Assembly: GCA_026417295.1 (NCBI GenBank)
Contig: JAOADN010000011.1
Location: 1 to 62,816, forward strand
Direction: 5' to 3'
Length of the DNA stretch: 62,816 bases
DNA from: Paracoccaceae bacterium
Lineage (GTDB): Bacteria; Pseudomonadota; Alphaproteobacteria; Rhodobacterales; Rhodobacteraceae
Both the position numbers and the translations under genes were made by a program. Shown here in pieces: positions 8,601-18,110 of this stretch. Every line of letters starts with the position of its first letter. Within the stretch, counting starts at the first letter, position 1. Below the pieces are notes generated by a model, which saw nothing but the letters and a program-made list of their open reading frames with translations, was not told the origin of the DNA and ran no database searches.

Positions 8601-11216
8601 TCAGTGCAGCACGGCGACTTCCGGCCGGTGCCGACCGGTCTGCGCCACGCGCTCGCCGACGATCAGGCCGTCGACTCCGGCGGTGACGTGGACCGTCTCG
8701 CCGTCCTTGATGTCGCCGGCAAGCAGCATCTCGGCCAGCGGATCCTGCAGGCTGCGCTGGATCACCCGCTTGAGCGGCCGCGCGCCGAACACCGGATCGT
8801 AGCCCTCGTCGGCCAGCCACTTGCGGGCGTCGGCGTCGACATCGAGCGTGATCTTCCGCGCCGCAAGCCGGTTCTCCAGACGCTTGAGCTGGATCTCGAC
8901 GATCCCGCCCATGTCGGCCCGGGTCAGACGGTCGAAGATGATCGTCTCGTCAAGCCGGTTCAGGAACTCGGGCCGGAAATGCGCCCGGACCGCCTCCATC
9001 ACCTCGCGACGGGCGTCAGAGGAATCCGCCCCCTCCGGCAACTGGCTCAGTGCCTGGCTGCCGAGGTTCGACGTCAGCACGATGAGGGTCTGCTTGAAGT
9101 CCACCCGGTGGCCCTGCCCGTCGGTCAGGATGCCGTCGTCCAGCACCTGAAGCAGGACGTTGAACACGTCCGGATGCGCCTTCTCGACCTCGTCGAAGAG
9201 CACGACCTGGTAGGGCCGGCGCCGGACCGCCTCGGTCAGCACGCCGCCCTCGTCATAGCCCACATAGCCGGGGGGCGCCCCGATCAGCCGGGCCACGGAG
9301 TGCTTCTCCATGAACTCCGACATGTCGATCCTGACCATCGCATGCTCGTCGTCGAAGAGGTATTCGGCCAGCGCCTTGGTCAGCTCGGTCTTGCCGACGC
9401 CGGTCGGCCCGAGGAAGAGGAACGACCCGAGGGGGCGGTTCTCGTCCTGAAGTCCGGCACGGGCGCGGCGCACGGCGTTCGAGACGGCGACCACGGCCTG
9501 CCGCTGGCCGATGACGCGCTTGCCAAGCTCCTCCTCCATGCGCAGGAGCTTGTCCTTCTCGCCTTCGAGCATCTTCGAGGTCGGGATCCCGGTCCAGCGT
9601 TCGACGACTTCGGCGATCTGTTCGGGACGCACCGTCTCCTCGACCATGAGGCTGCCGCCCGAGGTCTCGGCCTCGGCCAGCTGTCGCTCGAGTTCAGGGA
9701 TGCGCCCGTACTGGAGTTCGCCCGCCTTGGCGAAGTTGCCTTCGCGCTTGGCCTGTTCGAGTTCGTTGCGCGCGGCCTCGAGCTGTTCCTTCAGCCCGCG
9801 TGCGGATTCCAGCTTGTCGCGTTCGGCCTGCCAGCGCGCCGTCATCTCGGCAGAGCGCTCCTGAAGGTCGGCAAGCTCCTTCTCGAGCTTTGCCAGACGA
9901 TCCTTCGAGGCGGCGTCGTCCTCCTTCTTCAGCGCCTCGGCCTCGATCTGCTTCTGCAGGATCTCGCGGTCCAGCGCATCAAGCTCCTCGGGCTTGCTGT
10001 CCACCTCCATCCGCAGCCGGCTCGCGGCCTCGTCCACGAGGTCGATCGCCTTGTCGGGCAGGAAACGGTCGGTGATGTAGCGGTGGCTGAGCGTCGCGGC
10101 GGCGACCAGGGCCGCGTCCGAGATGCGCACGCCGTGGTGCATCTCGTACTTCTCCTTGATCCCGCGCAGGATCGACACGGTGTCCTCGACCGTGGGCTCC
10201 TGCACCATCACCGGCTGGAAGCGACGGGCAAGGGCCGCGTCCTTCTCGATGTACTTGCGGTATTCGTCGAGCGTCGTGGCGCCCACGCAGTGCAGCTCGC
10301 CCCGCGCGAGGCTGGGCTTGATGAGGTTCGCCGCATCCATCGCGCCATCGGTCTTGCCCGCGCCCACGAGCGTGTGGAGCTCGTCGATGAACAGGATGAT
10401 CTCGCCCGCGGCCGCCTCGATCTCCTTCAGGATAGCCTTCAGCCGCTCCTCGAACTCGCCGCGGTACTTCGACCCGGCGATCAGTGCGCCCATGTCGAGC
10501 GCCATCAGCTTCTTGTTCTTCAGGCTCTCGGGCACGTCGCCGTTGACGATGCGCAGGGCGAGACCCTCCGCGATCGCGGTCTTGCCGACGCCCGGCTCGC
10601 CGATCAGCACCGGGTTGTTCTTGGTCCGCCGGCTCAGCACCTGCATGGTGCGCCGGATTTCCTCGTCGCGGCCGATGATCGGGTCGATCTTGCCCTGCTC
10701 GGCCATCTCGGTCAGGTCGCGCGCATATTTCTTCAGCGCCTCGAACGTGTCCTCGGCGCTGGCACTGTCGGCCGTGCGACCCTTGCGGATGTCGTTGATC
10801 GCGGCATTCAGCTTCTGCGCCGTCACCGCCCCGGCATCGAGCGAATCCTTGGCCCTGGTGTTGACCATCGCCAGCGCCATCAGGATGCGCTCGACCGGAA
10901 CGAAGCTGTCCTTGGCCTTGGTGGCGACCTTCTCGGCCTCGTCCAGCACGCGCACGAGCGAGGGATCCACATAGACCTGCCCGTCACCGCCGCTGACCTT
11001 GGGCAGCTTCGACACCGCAAGGTTCACCGATTCGGCCACCCGCTCGGGCGAGCCGCCGGCACGGCGGATCAGGTTCGCCGAAAGCCCCTGCTCGTCATCC
11101 ATCAGCGCCTTCAGAAGATGCTCCGGCAGCACCCGCTGGTGCCCCTCGCGCATCGCGATGGTCTGTGCGGCCTGAAGGAACCCGCGCGACCGTTCCGTGA
11201 ACTTTTCCATGTTCAT
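8601..11216 (-). CDS. clpB: ClpB, ATP-dependent protein disaggregase
   Basis: The 871-residue protein is a full-length ClpB/Hsp104 hexameric disaggregase that, with DnaK, rescues aggregated proteins after heat stress. Visible parts: N-terminal Clp_N repeats ([18 protein letters not shown] to about 150), first AAA+ module with Walker A GEPGVGKT near residue 210, coiled-coil middle domain (about 400-520, rich in E/K/R/L), second AAA+ module with GPTGVGKT near 610, and the D2-small domain. Start is ATG 11216 with AAGGAG upstream; the longer frame to 11276 covers the RBS. A possible heat-shock promoter lies at 11296-11324 and a terminator at 8546-8571, so it is likely monocistronic. Confidence 0.97.
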   Translation of the reverse strand: MNMEKFTERSRGFLQAAQTIAMREGHQRVLPEHLLKALMDDEQGLSANLIRRAGGSPERVAESVNLAVSKLPKVSGGDGQVYVDPSLVRVLDEAEKVATKAKDSFVPVERILMALAMVNTRAKDSLDAGAVTAQKLNAAINDIRKGRTADSASAEDTFEALKKYARDLTEMAEQGKIDPIIGRDEEIRRTMQVLSRRTKNNPVLIGEPGVGKTAIAEGLALRIVNGDVPESLKNKKLMALDMGALIAGSKYRGEFEERLKAILKEIEAAAGEIILFIDELHTLVGAGKTDGAMDAANLIKPSLARGELHCVGATTLDEYRKYIEKDAALARRFQPVMVQEPTVEDTVSILRGIKEKYEMHHGVRISDAALVAAATLSHRYITDRFLPDKAIDLVDEAASRLRMEVDSKPEELDALDREILQKQIEAEALKKEDDAASKDRLAKLEKELADLQERSAEMTARWQAERDKLESARGLKEQLEAARNELEQAKREGNFAKAGELQYGRIPELERQLAEAETSGGSLMVEETVRPEQIAEVVERWTGIPTSKMLEGEKDKLLRMEEELGKRVIGQRQAVVAVSNAVRRARAGLQDENRPLGSFLFLGPTGVGKTELTKALAEYLFDDEHAMVRIDMSEFMEKHSVARLIGAPPGYVGYDEGGVLTEAVRRRPYQVVLFDEVEKAHPDVFNVLLQVLDDGILTDGQGHRVDFKQTLIVLTSNLGSQALSQLPEGADSSDARREVMEAVRAHFRPEFLNRLDETIIFDRLTRADMGGIVEIQLKRLENRLAARKITLDVDADARKWLADEGYDPVFGARPLKRVIQRSLQDPLAEMLLAGDIKDGETVHVTAGVDGLIVGERVAQTGRHRPEVAVLH

Positions 11217-11295
11217 CGGCAATCTCCTTTCATGAAGCCCCCGGGATGGAATGGCCGCCCCGCCAAGGCACGGCACTGTCCGGGTCTTGCCGGGG

Positions 11296-11324
11296 ATGTG
11301 AGGATGCGCAGGCGCGGATTCAAG
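11296..11324 (-). promoter_or_regulatory. Candidate heat-shock (RpoH) promoter of clpB
   Basis: On the minus strand CTTGAA (11324-11319) is followed after 16 bases by CTCACAT (11302-11296), about 80 bp upstream of the clpB start. The -35 matches the RpoH core well and the -10 only partly. Position in front of a classic heat-shock gene adds weight; mapping of the 5' end would settle it. Confidence 0.35.
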
Positions 11325-11421
11325 ACGGATCGGGCGCCATATTCCGCAGGAACGGGCATCAACCCTTCAGCAACCGCGATCGGCGAGACTGCCCCCCGGC
11401 CCATCCAGAACGGAGGCAGTC

Positions 11422-11661
11422 TTGCGCATCACCTGCGCCCGTGTCCTTTCCCCCCGCCGCAATCGCGCGACCGGCCTCGTCGAGGCGACCGTCAGCCTTC
11501 TTTTCGGCGATCCGCAACAGCCATCGGAGGTCCGCGTCAGCGTCGCCGCGCCGGCCCGGGCGCCGGGTGCCCCTGCCCTGCGTCACCGTCTGGCCGCGCA
11601 GGCCAAGCTGGCGCTCTTTGCCGACATGGGCAGGGCCGAGGCGGCGCGCCGCGCTGCCTGA
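11422..11661 (+). CDS. Small hypothetical protein, 79 residues
   Basis: The product is not recognised. It begins at TTG 11422 with a strong GGAGG at 11412-11416 (spacing 5), which supports real translation in spite of the rare start codon. The sequence is basic, with Arg-rich ends and a middle (RNRATGLVEATVSLLFGDPQQPSEVRVSV) that looks like a small folded beta-alpha unit. No signal peptide or membrane helix is evident. It is divergent from clpB and about 190 bp before pyrF. It could be a small conserved protein of the order or a spurious frame. Confidence 0.5.
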   Translation: MRITCARVLSPRRNRATGLVEATVSLLFGDPQQPSEVRVSVAAPARAPGAPALRHRLAAQAKLALFADMGRAEAARRAA

Positions 11662-11853
11662 CCCCCTGCCCTGCGCCCCGGCCGACGGCCCGGGTTCCGT
11701 GCCTGCCCGAGGTTGAGGCCGGCCGCGGGCCCCGGGTCCGTCCGGGCCGCCTGCCATGCAGGCACCCTGCCCGCCATGCCCGACACCTTGACATGGCCGC
11801 GCCGCCCGCGCCAAACGGCGCCGGATCGCCTGGGAGCCATCGGGGGGGGCGCC

Positions 11854-12561
11854 ATGACCGAGCCGCGCGCCGACGACCGACTGATCGTCGCGCTGGACGT
11901 GCCGCATGCCGTCGCCGGGCATGCGCTGGCACAGCGCCTTGGCGACGCCGTCGGCTTCTACAAGATCGGCCTCGGGATGCTGACGGGCGGCGGGCTCGCG
12001 CTGGCCCGCGAACTCAAGGACGACCACGGCAAGCGCATCTTCCTGGACCTAAAGCTCTTCGACATCGGCGCCACGGTCGAGGCCGCGGTGCGGGGGCTTG
12101 CCGCCTTCGGCCCGGACTTCCTGACGGTCCACGGTGACCCGAACGTCGTGCGCGCGGCTCGGGCCGGGGCCGGGGGCAGCGCGACGCGCATCCTTGCCGT
12201 GACGATCCTCACCTCGCTCGACAGGGCGGACCTCGACGCCGCGCTGATCCGGCCGGGCGATGTGGCCGAGATCGTGGCGCTGCGCGCTGCCCGCGCCTTC
12301 GCGGCCGGAGCGGACGGCGTCATCGCCAGCCCCCGCGAGGCCGCGCTGATCCGCGCGCTGCCCGAGGCGGCGGGAAAGCTGATCGTCACGCCGGGCGTCA
12401 GGCCCGCGGGCAGCGAACCGGGCGACCAGAAGCGTGTGGCGACCCCGGCCGAGGCGGTCCGGGCCGGCGCGGATCACATCGTCGTCGGTCGGCCCGTCTG
12501 GGCCGCGCCCGATCCCGCCGCCGCCGCGCGCGCCATCCTTGCGGGGCTGCCGCCCCGCTGA
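11854..12561 (+). CDS. pyrF: Orotidine 5'-phosphate decarboxylase
   Basis: The 235-residue enzyme converts OMP to UMP, the last step of pyrimidine synthesis. The TIM-barrel signature is complete: LIVALDVP near residue 10 (first substrate Asp), FYKIGLGM, the catalytic FLDLKLFDIGATV block (D-K-x-x-D, about 62-74), LTVHGDP, VTPGVRP and IVVGRPVW at the phosphate site. ATG 11854 follows a G-rich stretch; upstream in-frame starts give a proline-rich tail without family support. It stands alone between the small frame and a convergent small membrane protein gene. Confidence 0.95.
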   Translation: MTEPRADDRLIVALDVPHAVAGHALAQRLGDAVGFYKIGLGMLTGGGLALARELKDDHGKRIFLDLKLFDIGATVEAAVRGLAAFGPDFLTVHGDPNVVRAARAGAGGSATRILAVTILTSLDRADLDAALIRPGDVAEIVALRAARAFAAGADGVIASPREAALIRALPEAAGKLIVTPGVRPAGSEPGDQKRVATPAEAVRAGADHIVVGRPVWAAPDPAAAARAILAGLPPR

Positions 12562-12567
12562 CGGCCG

Positions 12568-12765
12568 TCAACCCGGGGCGGGCAGGGCCTGAACCTCGAT
12601 CGAAAGGCCCGTGCCTTCGGAATAGACGGCCCAAGCCGTCGCCATGAATCCGAGAATCAGGGCCGCCAGCGCCAGCTTGCGCAGGATGCGCCGGCCACCC
12701 GAGCGCCGTTTCGGCGTGCCGGCCGGCGGAACGATCTGCAATGGGGTCGGTTCAATGCTCGCCAC
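12568..12765 (-). CDS. Small single-pass membrane protein
   Basis: The 65-residue product has a basic stretch (KRRSGGRRILRK, residues 19-30) followed by one hydrophobic helix (LALAALILGFMATAWAVY, about 31-48) and a short tail. This arrangement suggests an inner-membrane protein with its N-terminus in the cytoplasm. GTG 12765 has AAGGA eight bases upstream. It converges on pyrF with a 6-bp gap between stop codons. Function is unknown. Confidence 0.55.
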   Translation of the reverse strand: MASIEPTPLQIVPPAGTPKRRSGGRRILRKLALAALILGFMATAWAVYSEGTGLSIEVQALPAPG

Positions 12766-13027
12766 GGGTCAAATCCTTCTGCGCCGGTCTTCCGCCGGCG
12801 TCCTGCTGCTGCCTTCGCAGGCCTTCTAGCACGCCCCGCTGCCCGCCTCAGCCCCCGCACCGGGCAGGCGGCGAAACCCGGCTGCCCGCCATTCACGATC
12901 GGCAACAACCCGCACAGGCGATGCACGAGAGCAACAATCCGGGGCATCCGAACAGGATTGTGCACGGAATCAGGCGGACAATCGCCAGCCGGGCGCACGG
13001 CCGGCTGCACGACCCGGCGGCCGTTGA
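12766..13027. other. Intergenic region without gene
   Basis: About 260 bp between the small membrane protein and nfeD. Frames crossing it on either strand lack ribosome binding sites and recognisable features. It should carry the promoter of the small membrane protein gene and the 3' end of the qmcA-nfeD transcript. Confidence 0.4.
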
Positions 13028-13306
13028 TCAGGGATTGTCGTTGATGTCGGTGTGCCAGATCTTCGGGTCGCCCGCACGCCCGCGGAACACCCGGCGGAAC
13101 ACCCACCAGGCAGCAAGGGAGGCCATCGCGAAGACGAAGAGCAGGACCGGCCAGGACGCACCCAGAATGCCCGCCGCCAGGAGAAGGCCGGTCAACACGG
13201 CGCCGGCGGCGAAGCCGAGGAGCACCTGTCCCGGCAGGATCAGTTCAAGGATCGCGAGAATGCCGCCCGCCGTGATCCAGACCCACCATTCCTGCCAGAT
13301 CGCCAT
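13028..13306 (-). CDS. NfeD-like membrane protein
   Basis: The 92-residue protein has two or three hydrophobic helices (WVWITAGGILAILELILPG, then about 30-68) and a short soluble tail (RAGDPKIWHTDINDNP). This is the short NfeD type that lacks the long OB-fold end and pairs with SPFH/stomatin-like proteins. ATG 13306 overlaps the qmcA stop by ATGA, so it is translationally coupled to qmcA. The pair probably organises membrane microdomains or regulates a membrane protease such as FtsH; that is inferred from the family. Confidence 0.8.
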   Translation of the reverse strand: MAIWQEWWVWITAGGILAILELILPGQVLLGFAAGAVLTGLLLAAGILGASWPVLLFVFAMASLAAWWVFRRVFRGRAGDPKIWHTDINDNP

Positions 13307-14181
13307 CAGGTCTTCCCCTTCAGCATGCGGAACGCGTCGCCGAAGGCATCGGCCAGGTTCGCCGGCAGGATGACCATCTGCTTGCCGGGGCCGGCCGCGA
13401 TCTGTGCCAGGGCCTCGACCTGTTTCAGCGCGACCTGGTACTGGGCCGCCTCGAGCCCGCTTTCCTTGATCGTCGCGGCAATGACGCCCGTGGCATAGGC
13501 CTCGGCGTCAGCCGTGATCCGCTTGGCCTTGGCGGCCTGTTCGGCCGCATAGAGCTCGCCATCGGCCGCCAGTTCCACCGCCCGCCGCTTGCCCTCGGCC
13601 TCGGTCACCAGGGCGCGCCGCGCCCGCTCGGCGTTGAGCTGCTGCAGCATGGCCGCGCGGGTCGCCTCGTCGAGATTGACGTCGAGGATCTCGACCCGCG
13701 TGACCTCGATCCCCCAGTCGTCGACGACGTTGGCCAGCGCGTCGCGGATCTTCGCGATGAGCGATGCCCGGTTCGACTGCACATGATCGAGGTCCATCGT
13801 GCCGATCTCGGCCCTGACGATGCCGGCGACCGTGGTGGAGATCGCGGCATCGACATCGCGGATGCGGTAGACGGTCTTCTCGGGCTCGGTGATCCGGTAG
13901 AAGACGCTGGTGTCCACCGTCACCAGAACGTTGTCCGCGGTGATCGCATCCTGCTTGTGGGTCGGAAGCTGCCGCTCGAGGATGGAGATCTTGTGGGCCA
14001 CGCGGTCGAGGAAGGGGACGATGAGGTTGATCCCCGGGGAAAGCACCGACCGCAGGCGCCCGAAGCGCTCGACGACATACTTGTCGGACTGCGGAACGAT
14101 CCTGACGCCGAGAAAGATGCAGAGGATGATGAACAGCGCGATGACGAACCACACCGCGTTGCCGCCGATCAGATTGTCCAT
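13306..14181 (-). CDS. qmcA: SPFH/stomatin-like membrane protein (QmcA type)
   Basis: From ATG 14181 the product is 291 residues. One N-terminal membrane helix (AVWFVIALFIILCIFLGV, residues 9-26) is followed by the SPFH domain (about 30-200, with VVERFGRLRSVLSPGINLIVPFLD and TVDTSVFYRITEPEK) and an Ala/Glu-rich coiled coil (about 195-255). Such proteins form large membrane-bound rings around FtsH-type proteases. The reading frame extends to 14640 but upstream residues are proline/arginine-rich noise across the dinB promoter. It is co-translated with nfeD. Confidence 0.88.
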   Translation of the reverse strand: MDNLIGGNAVWFVIALFIILCIFLGVRIVPQSDKYVVERFGRLRSVLSPGINLIVPFLDRVAHKISILERQLPTHKQDAITADNVLVTVDTSVFYRITEPEKTVYRIRDVDAAISTTVAGIVRAEIGTMDLDHVQSNRASLIAKIRDALANVVDDWGIEVTRVEILDVNLDEATRAAMLQQLNAERARRALVTEAEGKRRAVELAADGELYAAEQAAKAKRITADAEAYATGVIAATIKESGLEAAQYQVALKQVEALAQIAAGPGKQMVILPANLADAFGDAFRMLKGKT

Positions 14182-14372
14182 GCCCTGGGCTCCGGTCCCT
14201 GTATGGCGGCGAATATGGCAGGGCGGTGCCTGCCGGGAAAGGGGAAAGGGGCGGTGATCTTCCATCCCGGGGGCCGGCGGGCGAAGCGGCCCGGTCCGGG
14301 CAGGTCGGGCCGGAAGGTCGGCGGCGCCGGCCGCATTCCGCTGCCCCTCCGGCGCTGCTATCCTGCGCGCCG

Positions 14373-15626
14373 ATGCCCGCACTCTGCCGCGACTGCCTGA
14401 CCACCTTCGAAGCCGGACGGCGTTGCCCGGCCTGCCGGTCGCCGCGGATCCTGGAACACCCGGAACTCTTCGACCTTTCGGTCGCCCACATGGACTGCGA
14501 CGCCTTCTATGCCAGCGTCGAGAAGCGGGACGACCCGTCGCTGCGCGACAGGCCGGTGATCGTCGGGGGCGGGCACCGGGGGGTCGTCTCGACCTGCTGC
14601 TACATCGCGCGGATCCGCGGCGTGCGATCCGCGATGCCAATGTTCCGCGCGCTCAGGCTCTGCCCCGATGCGGTGGTCGTCAAACCCCGTTTCGACGCCT
14701 ATGTCGCGGCCTCGCGGGCGATCCGTGGCATGATGGAGGGCCTGACACCCCTGGTCGAGCCCCTGTCGCTTGACGAGGCCTTCCTCGACCTCGGCGGAAC
14801 CGCGCGGCTGCACGGGGCGCCCCCTGCCGTCCTGCTGGCGCGCCTGGTGCGGCGGATGGAGACCGAGCTGGGGCTGTCCGGATCGGTCGGCCTGTCGCAC
14901 AACAAGTTCCTCGCCAAGCTCGCGTCCGACCTGGACAAGCCGCGCGGGTTCTCGGTGATCGGGGTGGCGGAGACCGCGGACTTCCTGGCCGACAGGCCGG
15001 TCCGCATGATCTGGGGCGTGGGTGCGGCGACGCAGGCGGCGCTCGAATCCCGCGGCATCCGGACCTTCGCCGACCTGCGGCGCTGGGATCGCAGGGATCT
15101 TGGACAGGCCTTCGGTGCCATGGGGGACCGGCTCTGGCGACTGGCACGGGGCGAGGACAGCCGGCGCGTCGATCCCGGTGACAGGCCGAAGTCGATCTCG
15201 AACGAGACGACCTTCGACGAGGACACGTCGGACCGGAACCTCCTGGACGGCCATGTCTGGCGGCTGGCCGAGAAGGCCGCCGATCGCGCCAAGGCGAAGG
15301 CCCTCGCCGGCCAGATCGTCACGCTGAAGCTGCGGCGCGCCGATTTTGCGATCCTGACCCGGCGCGAGACGCTGCGCCAGCCCACGCAGCTTGCCGACAG
15401 GATCTATGCGGCGGCCGCACGCCTGCTGGCGGGGGTCAGCGAGCCCGGACCCTTCCGCCTTGTCGGGGTCGGGATCTCGGGTCTCGTGCCGGACAGCGCC
15501 GCGGACGTGACGGCCGACATGCTCGACCCTGCGGCGGCGCGGCGTGCAGAGGCGGAGCGGGCCGCGGATGCGATCCGCGCCCGATTCGGCCATGACGCGA
15601 TCATCAAGGGGCGCGCGCTGCGCTGA
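14373..15626 (+). CDS. dinB: DNA polymerase IV (Y-family translesion polymerase)
   Basis: The 417-residue polymerase copies damaged templates with low fidelity. It starts with a zinc-ribbon-like pair (C5/C8 and C18/C21) common in alphaproteobacterial DinB, then the catalytic palm: SVAHMDCDAFYASVEKRDDP (first acidic residues at D40/D42 region) and LSLDEAFLDL (second pair). Thumb, helix-hairpin-helix (WGVGAATQAALESRGIRTFADL) and little-finger domains follow. ATG 14373 is used; upstream residues to 14226 are not family-like. It is divergent from qmcA. The stop codon abuts the stop of the next, opposite gene. Confidence 0.93.
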   Translation: MPALCRDCLTTFEAGRRCPACRSPRILEHPELFDLSVAHMDCDAFYASVEKRDDPSLRDRPVIVGGGHRGVVSTCCYIARIRGVRSAMPMFRALRLCPDAVVVKPRFDAYVAASRAIRGMMEGLTPLVEPLSLDEAFLDLGGTARLHGAPPAVLLARLVRRMETELGLSGSVGLSHNKFLAKLASDLDKPRGFSVIGVAETADFLADRPVRMIWGVGAATQAALESRGIRTFADLRRWDRRDLGQAFGAMGDRLWRLARGEDSRRVDPGDRPKSISNETTFDEDTSDRNLLDGHVWRLAEKAADRAKAKALAGQIVTLKLRRADFAILTRRETLRQPTQLADRIYAAAARLLAGVSEPGPFRLVGVGISGLVPDSAADVTADMLDPAAARRAEAERAADAIRARFGHDAIIKGRALR

Positions 15627-16487
15627 TCATTCGGCCGCCAGCCGCCCGGCGCCCCGGCCGATGGCAACGATGTCCTGCAGGATCGCGGCAAGGGTCCGCC
15701 TGAAGGCGGCGAAGTTTCCGTTCGGCCGGATCTCGGCCTCGTTCATGTAGAGCGACCTGTCGAGCTCGACCTGGACCGCGTGCTGTCCCCGGGACGGGCG
15801 GCCATAGGCCTGGGTGATGTAGGCCCCGGCAAAGGGCACGTTGCGCGACACCCTGAACCCGGCATCCCGGAAGGCGGCCTCGACCCGGTCGACGACCGTG
15901 GCCCCGGCCGATGCGCCGAAACGGTCGCCGATCACGATGTCCGGCTTTCTTCCGGCCAGTCCCGGGACGGAGTCCACGGCCTCGTGCGGCATGGAATGGA
16001 CGTCGATCAGGATCGCCTCGCCGAAGCGGGCAAGGGCACCGTCAAGAAGCAGCTGGAGCTGGGCGTGGAACGGGTGCCAGCATCCCTCGATCCTGGCCCG
16101 CGCGTCGGAGAACGGGATCTTCCCGCGATAGATGGCCCGTCCGCCGGATACGACACGGGGAATGACGCCGAGTCCCGAGGAAATGCGGGGATTGTGGGCC
16201 TGGGCCTTCACGCCCTCGACCAGCGCCGGGTCGAGTTCGTCCGGCGCCCTGTTGAGGTCGATGTAGGCACGCGGTGCCGTGGCTGCCAGCAGGGGCGCGC
16301 CGAGGCCCGGCACGCAGTCGAGAAGCTGGTCCACGAAGGCGTCCTCGGAGGTCCGGATGGTGCGTTCGTCCAGGATCGAGGACTTGAGGAAGCCCGGCGG
16401 ATAGGCCCGCCCGCTATGCGGCGAGGTGAAGATCAGGCTGGTCGTCCGCTGCTGCGGCTGAAAGAGTTCGTACGGCCTGAATGCCAT
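15627..16487 (-). CDS. N-formylglutamate amidohydrolase family protein
   Basis: The 286-residue protein has the family's opening (LIFTSPHSGRAYPPGFL, residues 18-34) with the metal-binding His, the IDLNRAPDELDP segment (about 76-87), and LIDVHSMPH (about 158-166). The classical reaction frees glutamate and formate from N-formylglutamate in histidine breakdown, but no hut genes are nearby, so another N-acyl substrate is possible. ATG 16487 is the start. It runs toward dinB and the two stop codons are directly adjacent. Confidence 0.85.
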   Translation of the reverse strand: MAFRPYELFQPQQRTTSLIFTSPHSGRAYPPGFLKSSILDERTIRTSEDAFVDQLLDCVPGLGAPLLAATAPRAYIDLNRAPDELDPALVEGVKAQAHNPRISSGLGVIPRVVSGGRAIYRGKIPFSDARARIEGCWHPFHAQLQLLLDGALARFGEAILIDVHSMPHEAVDSVPGLAGRKPDIVIGDRFGASAGATVVDRVEAAFRDAGFRVSRNVPFAGAYITQAYGRPSRGQHAVQVELDRSLYMNEAEIRPNGNFAAFRRTLAAILQDIVAIGRGAGRLAAE

Positions 16488-16580
16488 GCTGCCCCTCGCT
16501 GCTTGCGGGAACTATAGCGGCAAATCACCGTCCGTCGAACCCCGTGGGCGTATCGGCCGGAGTCGGCCGCCCGAACCCCC

Positions 16581-16609
16581 TTGAAAGGCCGGGGCCAACC
16601 TTCTATAGA
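16581..16609 (+). promoter_or_regulatory. Sigma-70 promoter of tRNA-Val
   Basis: TTGAAA (16581-16586) and TATAGA (16604-16609) are spaced by 17 bases, a near-consensus promoter in a very GC-rich setting. Transcription would begin near 16616, about 60 nt before the mature tRNA, and could continue into rpmJ. Confidence 0.8.
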
Positions 16610-16675
16610 CCCCCGGACTGACGCGGTTCCGCCCGCGTCCTTGTTTTTTTGGGCCGGGGCGGACATGCGGCAATC

Positions 16676-16750
<75 letters not shown>

Positions 16751-16815
16751 TCACCGCCCCGCCACGGGGCCGACGACACCACAGGCGCATGGTCGCCGCG
16801 ACAAGGAGACGACCG

Positions 16816-16941
16816 ATGAAGGTCCGCAACTCGCTCCGCTCGCTGAAGATGCGGCACCGCGATTGCCAGATCGTGCGCCGCAAGGGCCGGGTCTACGTGA
16901 TCAACAAGACCCAGAAGCGGTACAAGGCCCGGCAGGGCTGA
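16816..16941 (+). CDS. rpmJ: Ribosomal protein bL36
   Basis: The 41-residue basic protein ([20 protein letters not shown]...) is bL36, which binds 23S rRNA in the large subunit. It is the long, zinc-free type: the usual four zinc ligands are not all present, only C17 remains in [14 protein letters not shown] 16816 has AAGGAG at 16803-16808. It lies 65 bp after tRNA-Val and just before a strong terminator, so the two may share one transcript from the promoter at 16581. Confidence 0.95.
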   Translation: MKVRNSLRSLKMRHRDCQIVRRKGRVYVINKTQKRYKARQG

Positions 16942-16967
16942 ACGCAGCCCGCCACGGGCTTCGTCGC

Positions 16968-16991
16968 GGGCCGCCTCGGGGCGGCCCTTTT
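16968..16991 (+). terminator. Rho-independent terminator after rpmJ
   Basis: GGGCCGCC (16968-16975) and GGCGGCCC (16980-16987) form an 8-bp stem with a 4-nt loop, followed by TTTTC. It starts 26 bp after the rpmJ stop codon. Confidence 0.85.
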
Positions 16992-17047
16992 CGTTGGCCC
17001 GGTCGCGGAGTAGGCAGGGCGGCGTCACGGGAAACGGGGGGCATCCG

Positions 17048-18094
17048 GTGGTGCATCTGTGGGTCAGGGCGGAGCAGCGCCCGCACGAGGAACGGGTCGG
17101 CGTGACGCCCGAGGGTGTGGCGCAACTGGTCCGCGCCGGCATGCGCGTGACGGTCGAGGACAGCCGCCAGCGTGCCATTCCCATCGCCGGCTACCGGGAT
17201 GCCGGTGCCGAGATCGCCGCCGAAGGCTCGTGGCCCGGCGCCCCGGCGGATGCCATCGTGTTCGGCCTCAAGGAACTGCCCGAGGACGGCACACCCCTGC
17301 GTCACCGGCACATCATGTTCGGACATGCCTTCAAGGGCCAGCCCGCTGGTCAGGTCCTGCTGCGCCGGTTCCGCGCCGGGGGAGGAACGCTTCTCGATCT
17401 CGAATATCTTGTCGACGAGGCCGGGCGAAGGGTCGCCGCCTTCGGCTACTGGGCGGGTTTCGCAGGTGCGGCCGTATCGCTGAAGGCCCTTGCCGCGCAG
17501 GCCGCCGGGGCGGTCTGCGGACCCGTTGCCACATGGCGCGACAAGGAGGCGCTCGTCGCCGATGTCCGGAGCGACCTGGCGGGCCTTGCGCCGCGGGTGA
17601 TGATCATCGGCGCGCTCGGGCGCGTCGGCACGGGCGCAGGCGACCTGTGCGAGAGCCTCGGCCTGGTGGTCACGCGCTGGGACATGGCCGAGACTGCACA
17701 TGGCGGCCCCTTCCCCGAGGTGCTGGCCCACGAGGTCTTCCTGAACTGCATCCTTGCCCGCCCGGGCTGCCCGGTCTTCGTCCCTGCCGGCGCCGTGACG
17801 GCACCCCGCGCGCTGCGCGTGATCGGAGACATCGCCTGCGACCCGACATCCGATTTCTCGCCCGTCAAGGTCTACGATCGGGCGACGGACTGGGACGCGC
17901 CGGTTCTGCGCGTGGCCGGGGATCCGCCGCTCGACGTGATGGCAATCGACAACCTGCCCTCGCTTCTGCCGCGCGAATCGAGCGAGGACTTCGCGGCGCA
18001 GCTGCTGCCTTCGCTTCTGGCCCTGGGGCGGGCCGAGACGGGCGCATGGGCACGGGCGCGGGCGGAATTCGAACGGCATCTGCCGGAGGCCTGA
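17048..18094 (+). CDS. Saccharopine dehydrogenase (NAD+, lysine-forming type)
   Basis: The 348-residue enzyme belongs to the LYS1/alanine-dehydrogenase-like family. The first half has RAEQRPHEERVGVTPEGV, typical of the substrate domain, and the Rossmann segment is VMIIGALGRVGTGAGDL (about 180-196). The family interconverts lysine plus 2-oxoglutarate with saccharopine, using NAD(H). Starts GTG 17048 or 17051 follow a G-rich stretch; the frame to 16994 begins in the rpmJ terminator and is rejected. A second saccharopine dehydrogenase starts 17 bp later, so the pair likely forms a lysine breakdown (or synthesis) route. Direction is not decided by the sequence. Confidence 0.85.
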   Translation: MVHLWVRAEQRPHEERVGVTPEGVAQLVRAGMRVTVEDSRQRAIPIAGYRDAGAEIAAEGSWPGAPADAIVFGLKELPEDGTPLRHRHIMFGHAFKGQPAGQVLLRRFRAGGGTLLDLEYLVDEAGRRVAAFGYWAGFAGAAVSLKALAAQAAGAVCGPVATWRDKEALVADVRSDLAGLAPRVMIIGALGRVGTGAGDLCESLGLVVTRWDMAETAHGGPFPEVLAHEVFLNCILARPGCPVFVPAGAVTAPRALRVIGDIACDPTSDFSPVKVYDRATDWDAPVLRVAGDPPLDVMAIDNLPSLLPRESSEDFAAQLLPSLLALGRAETGAWARARAEFERHLPEA

Positions 18095-18110
18095 TCGGGG
18101 GGGAGGGAGC

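Noticed and set aside
8448-12137. Plus-strand open frame of 1229 codons
   Set aside because: It is antisense to clpB for most of its length, has no family features and arises from the GC-rich third positions of the real gene.
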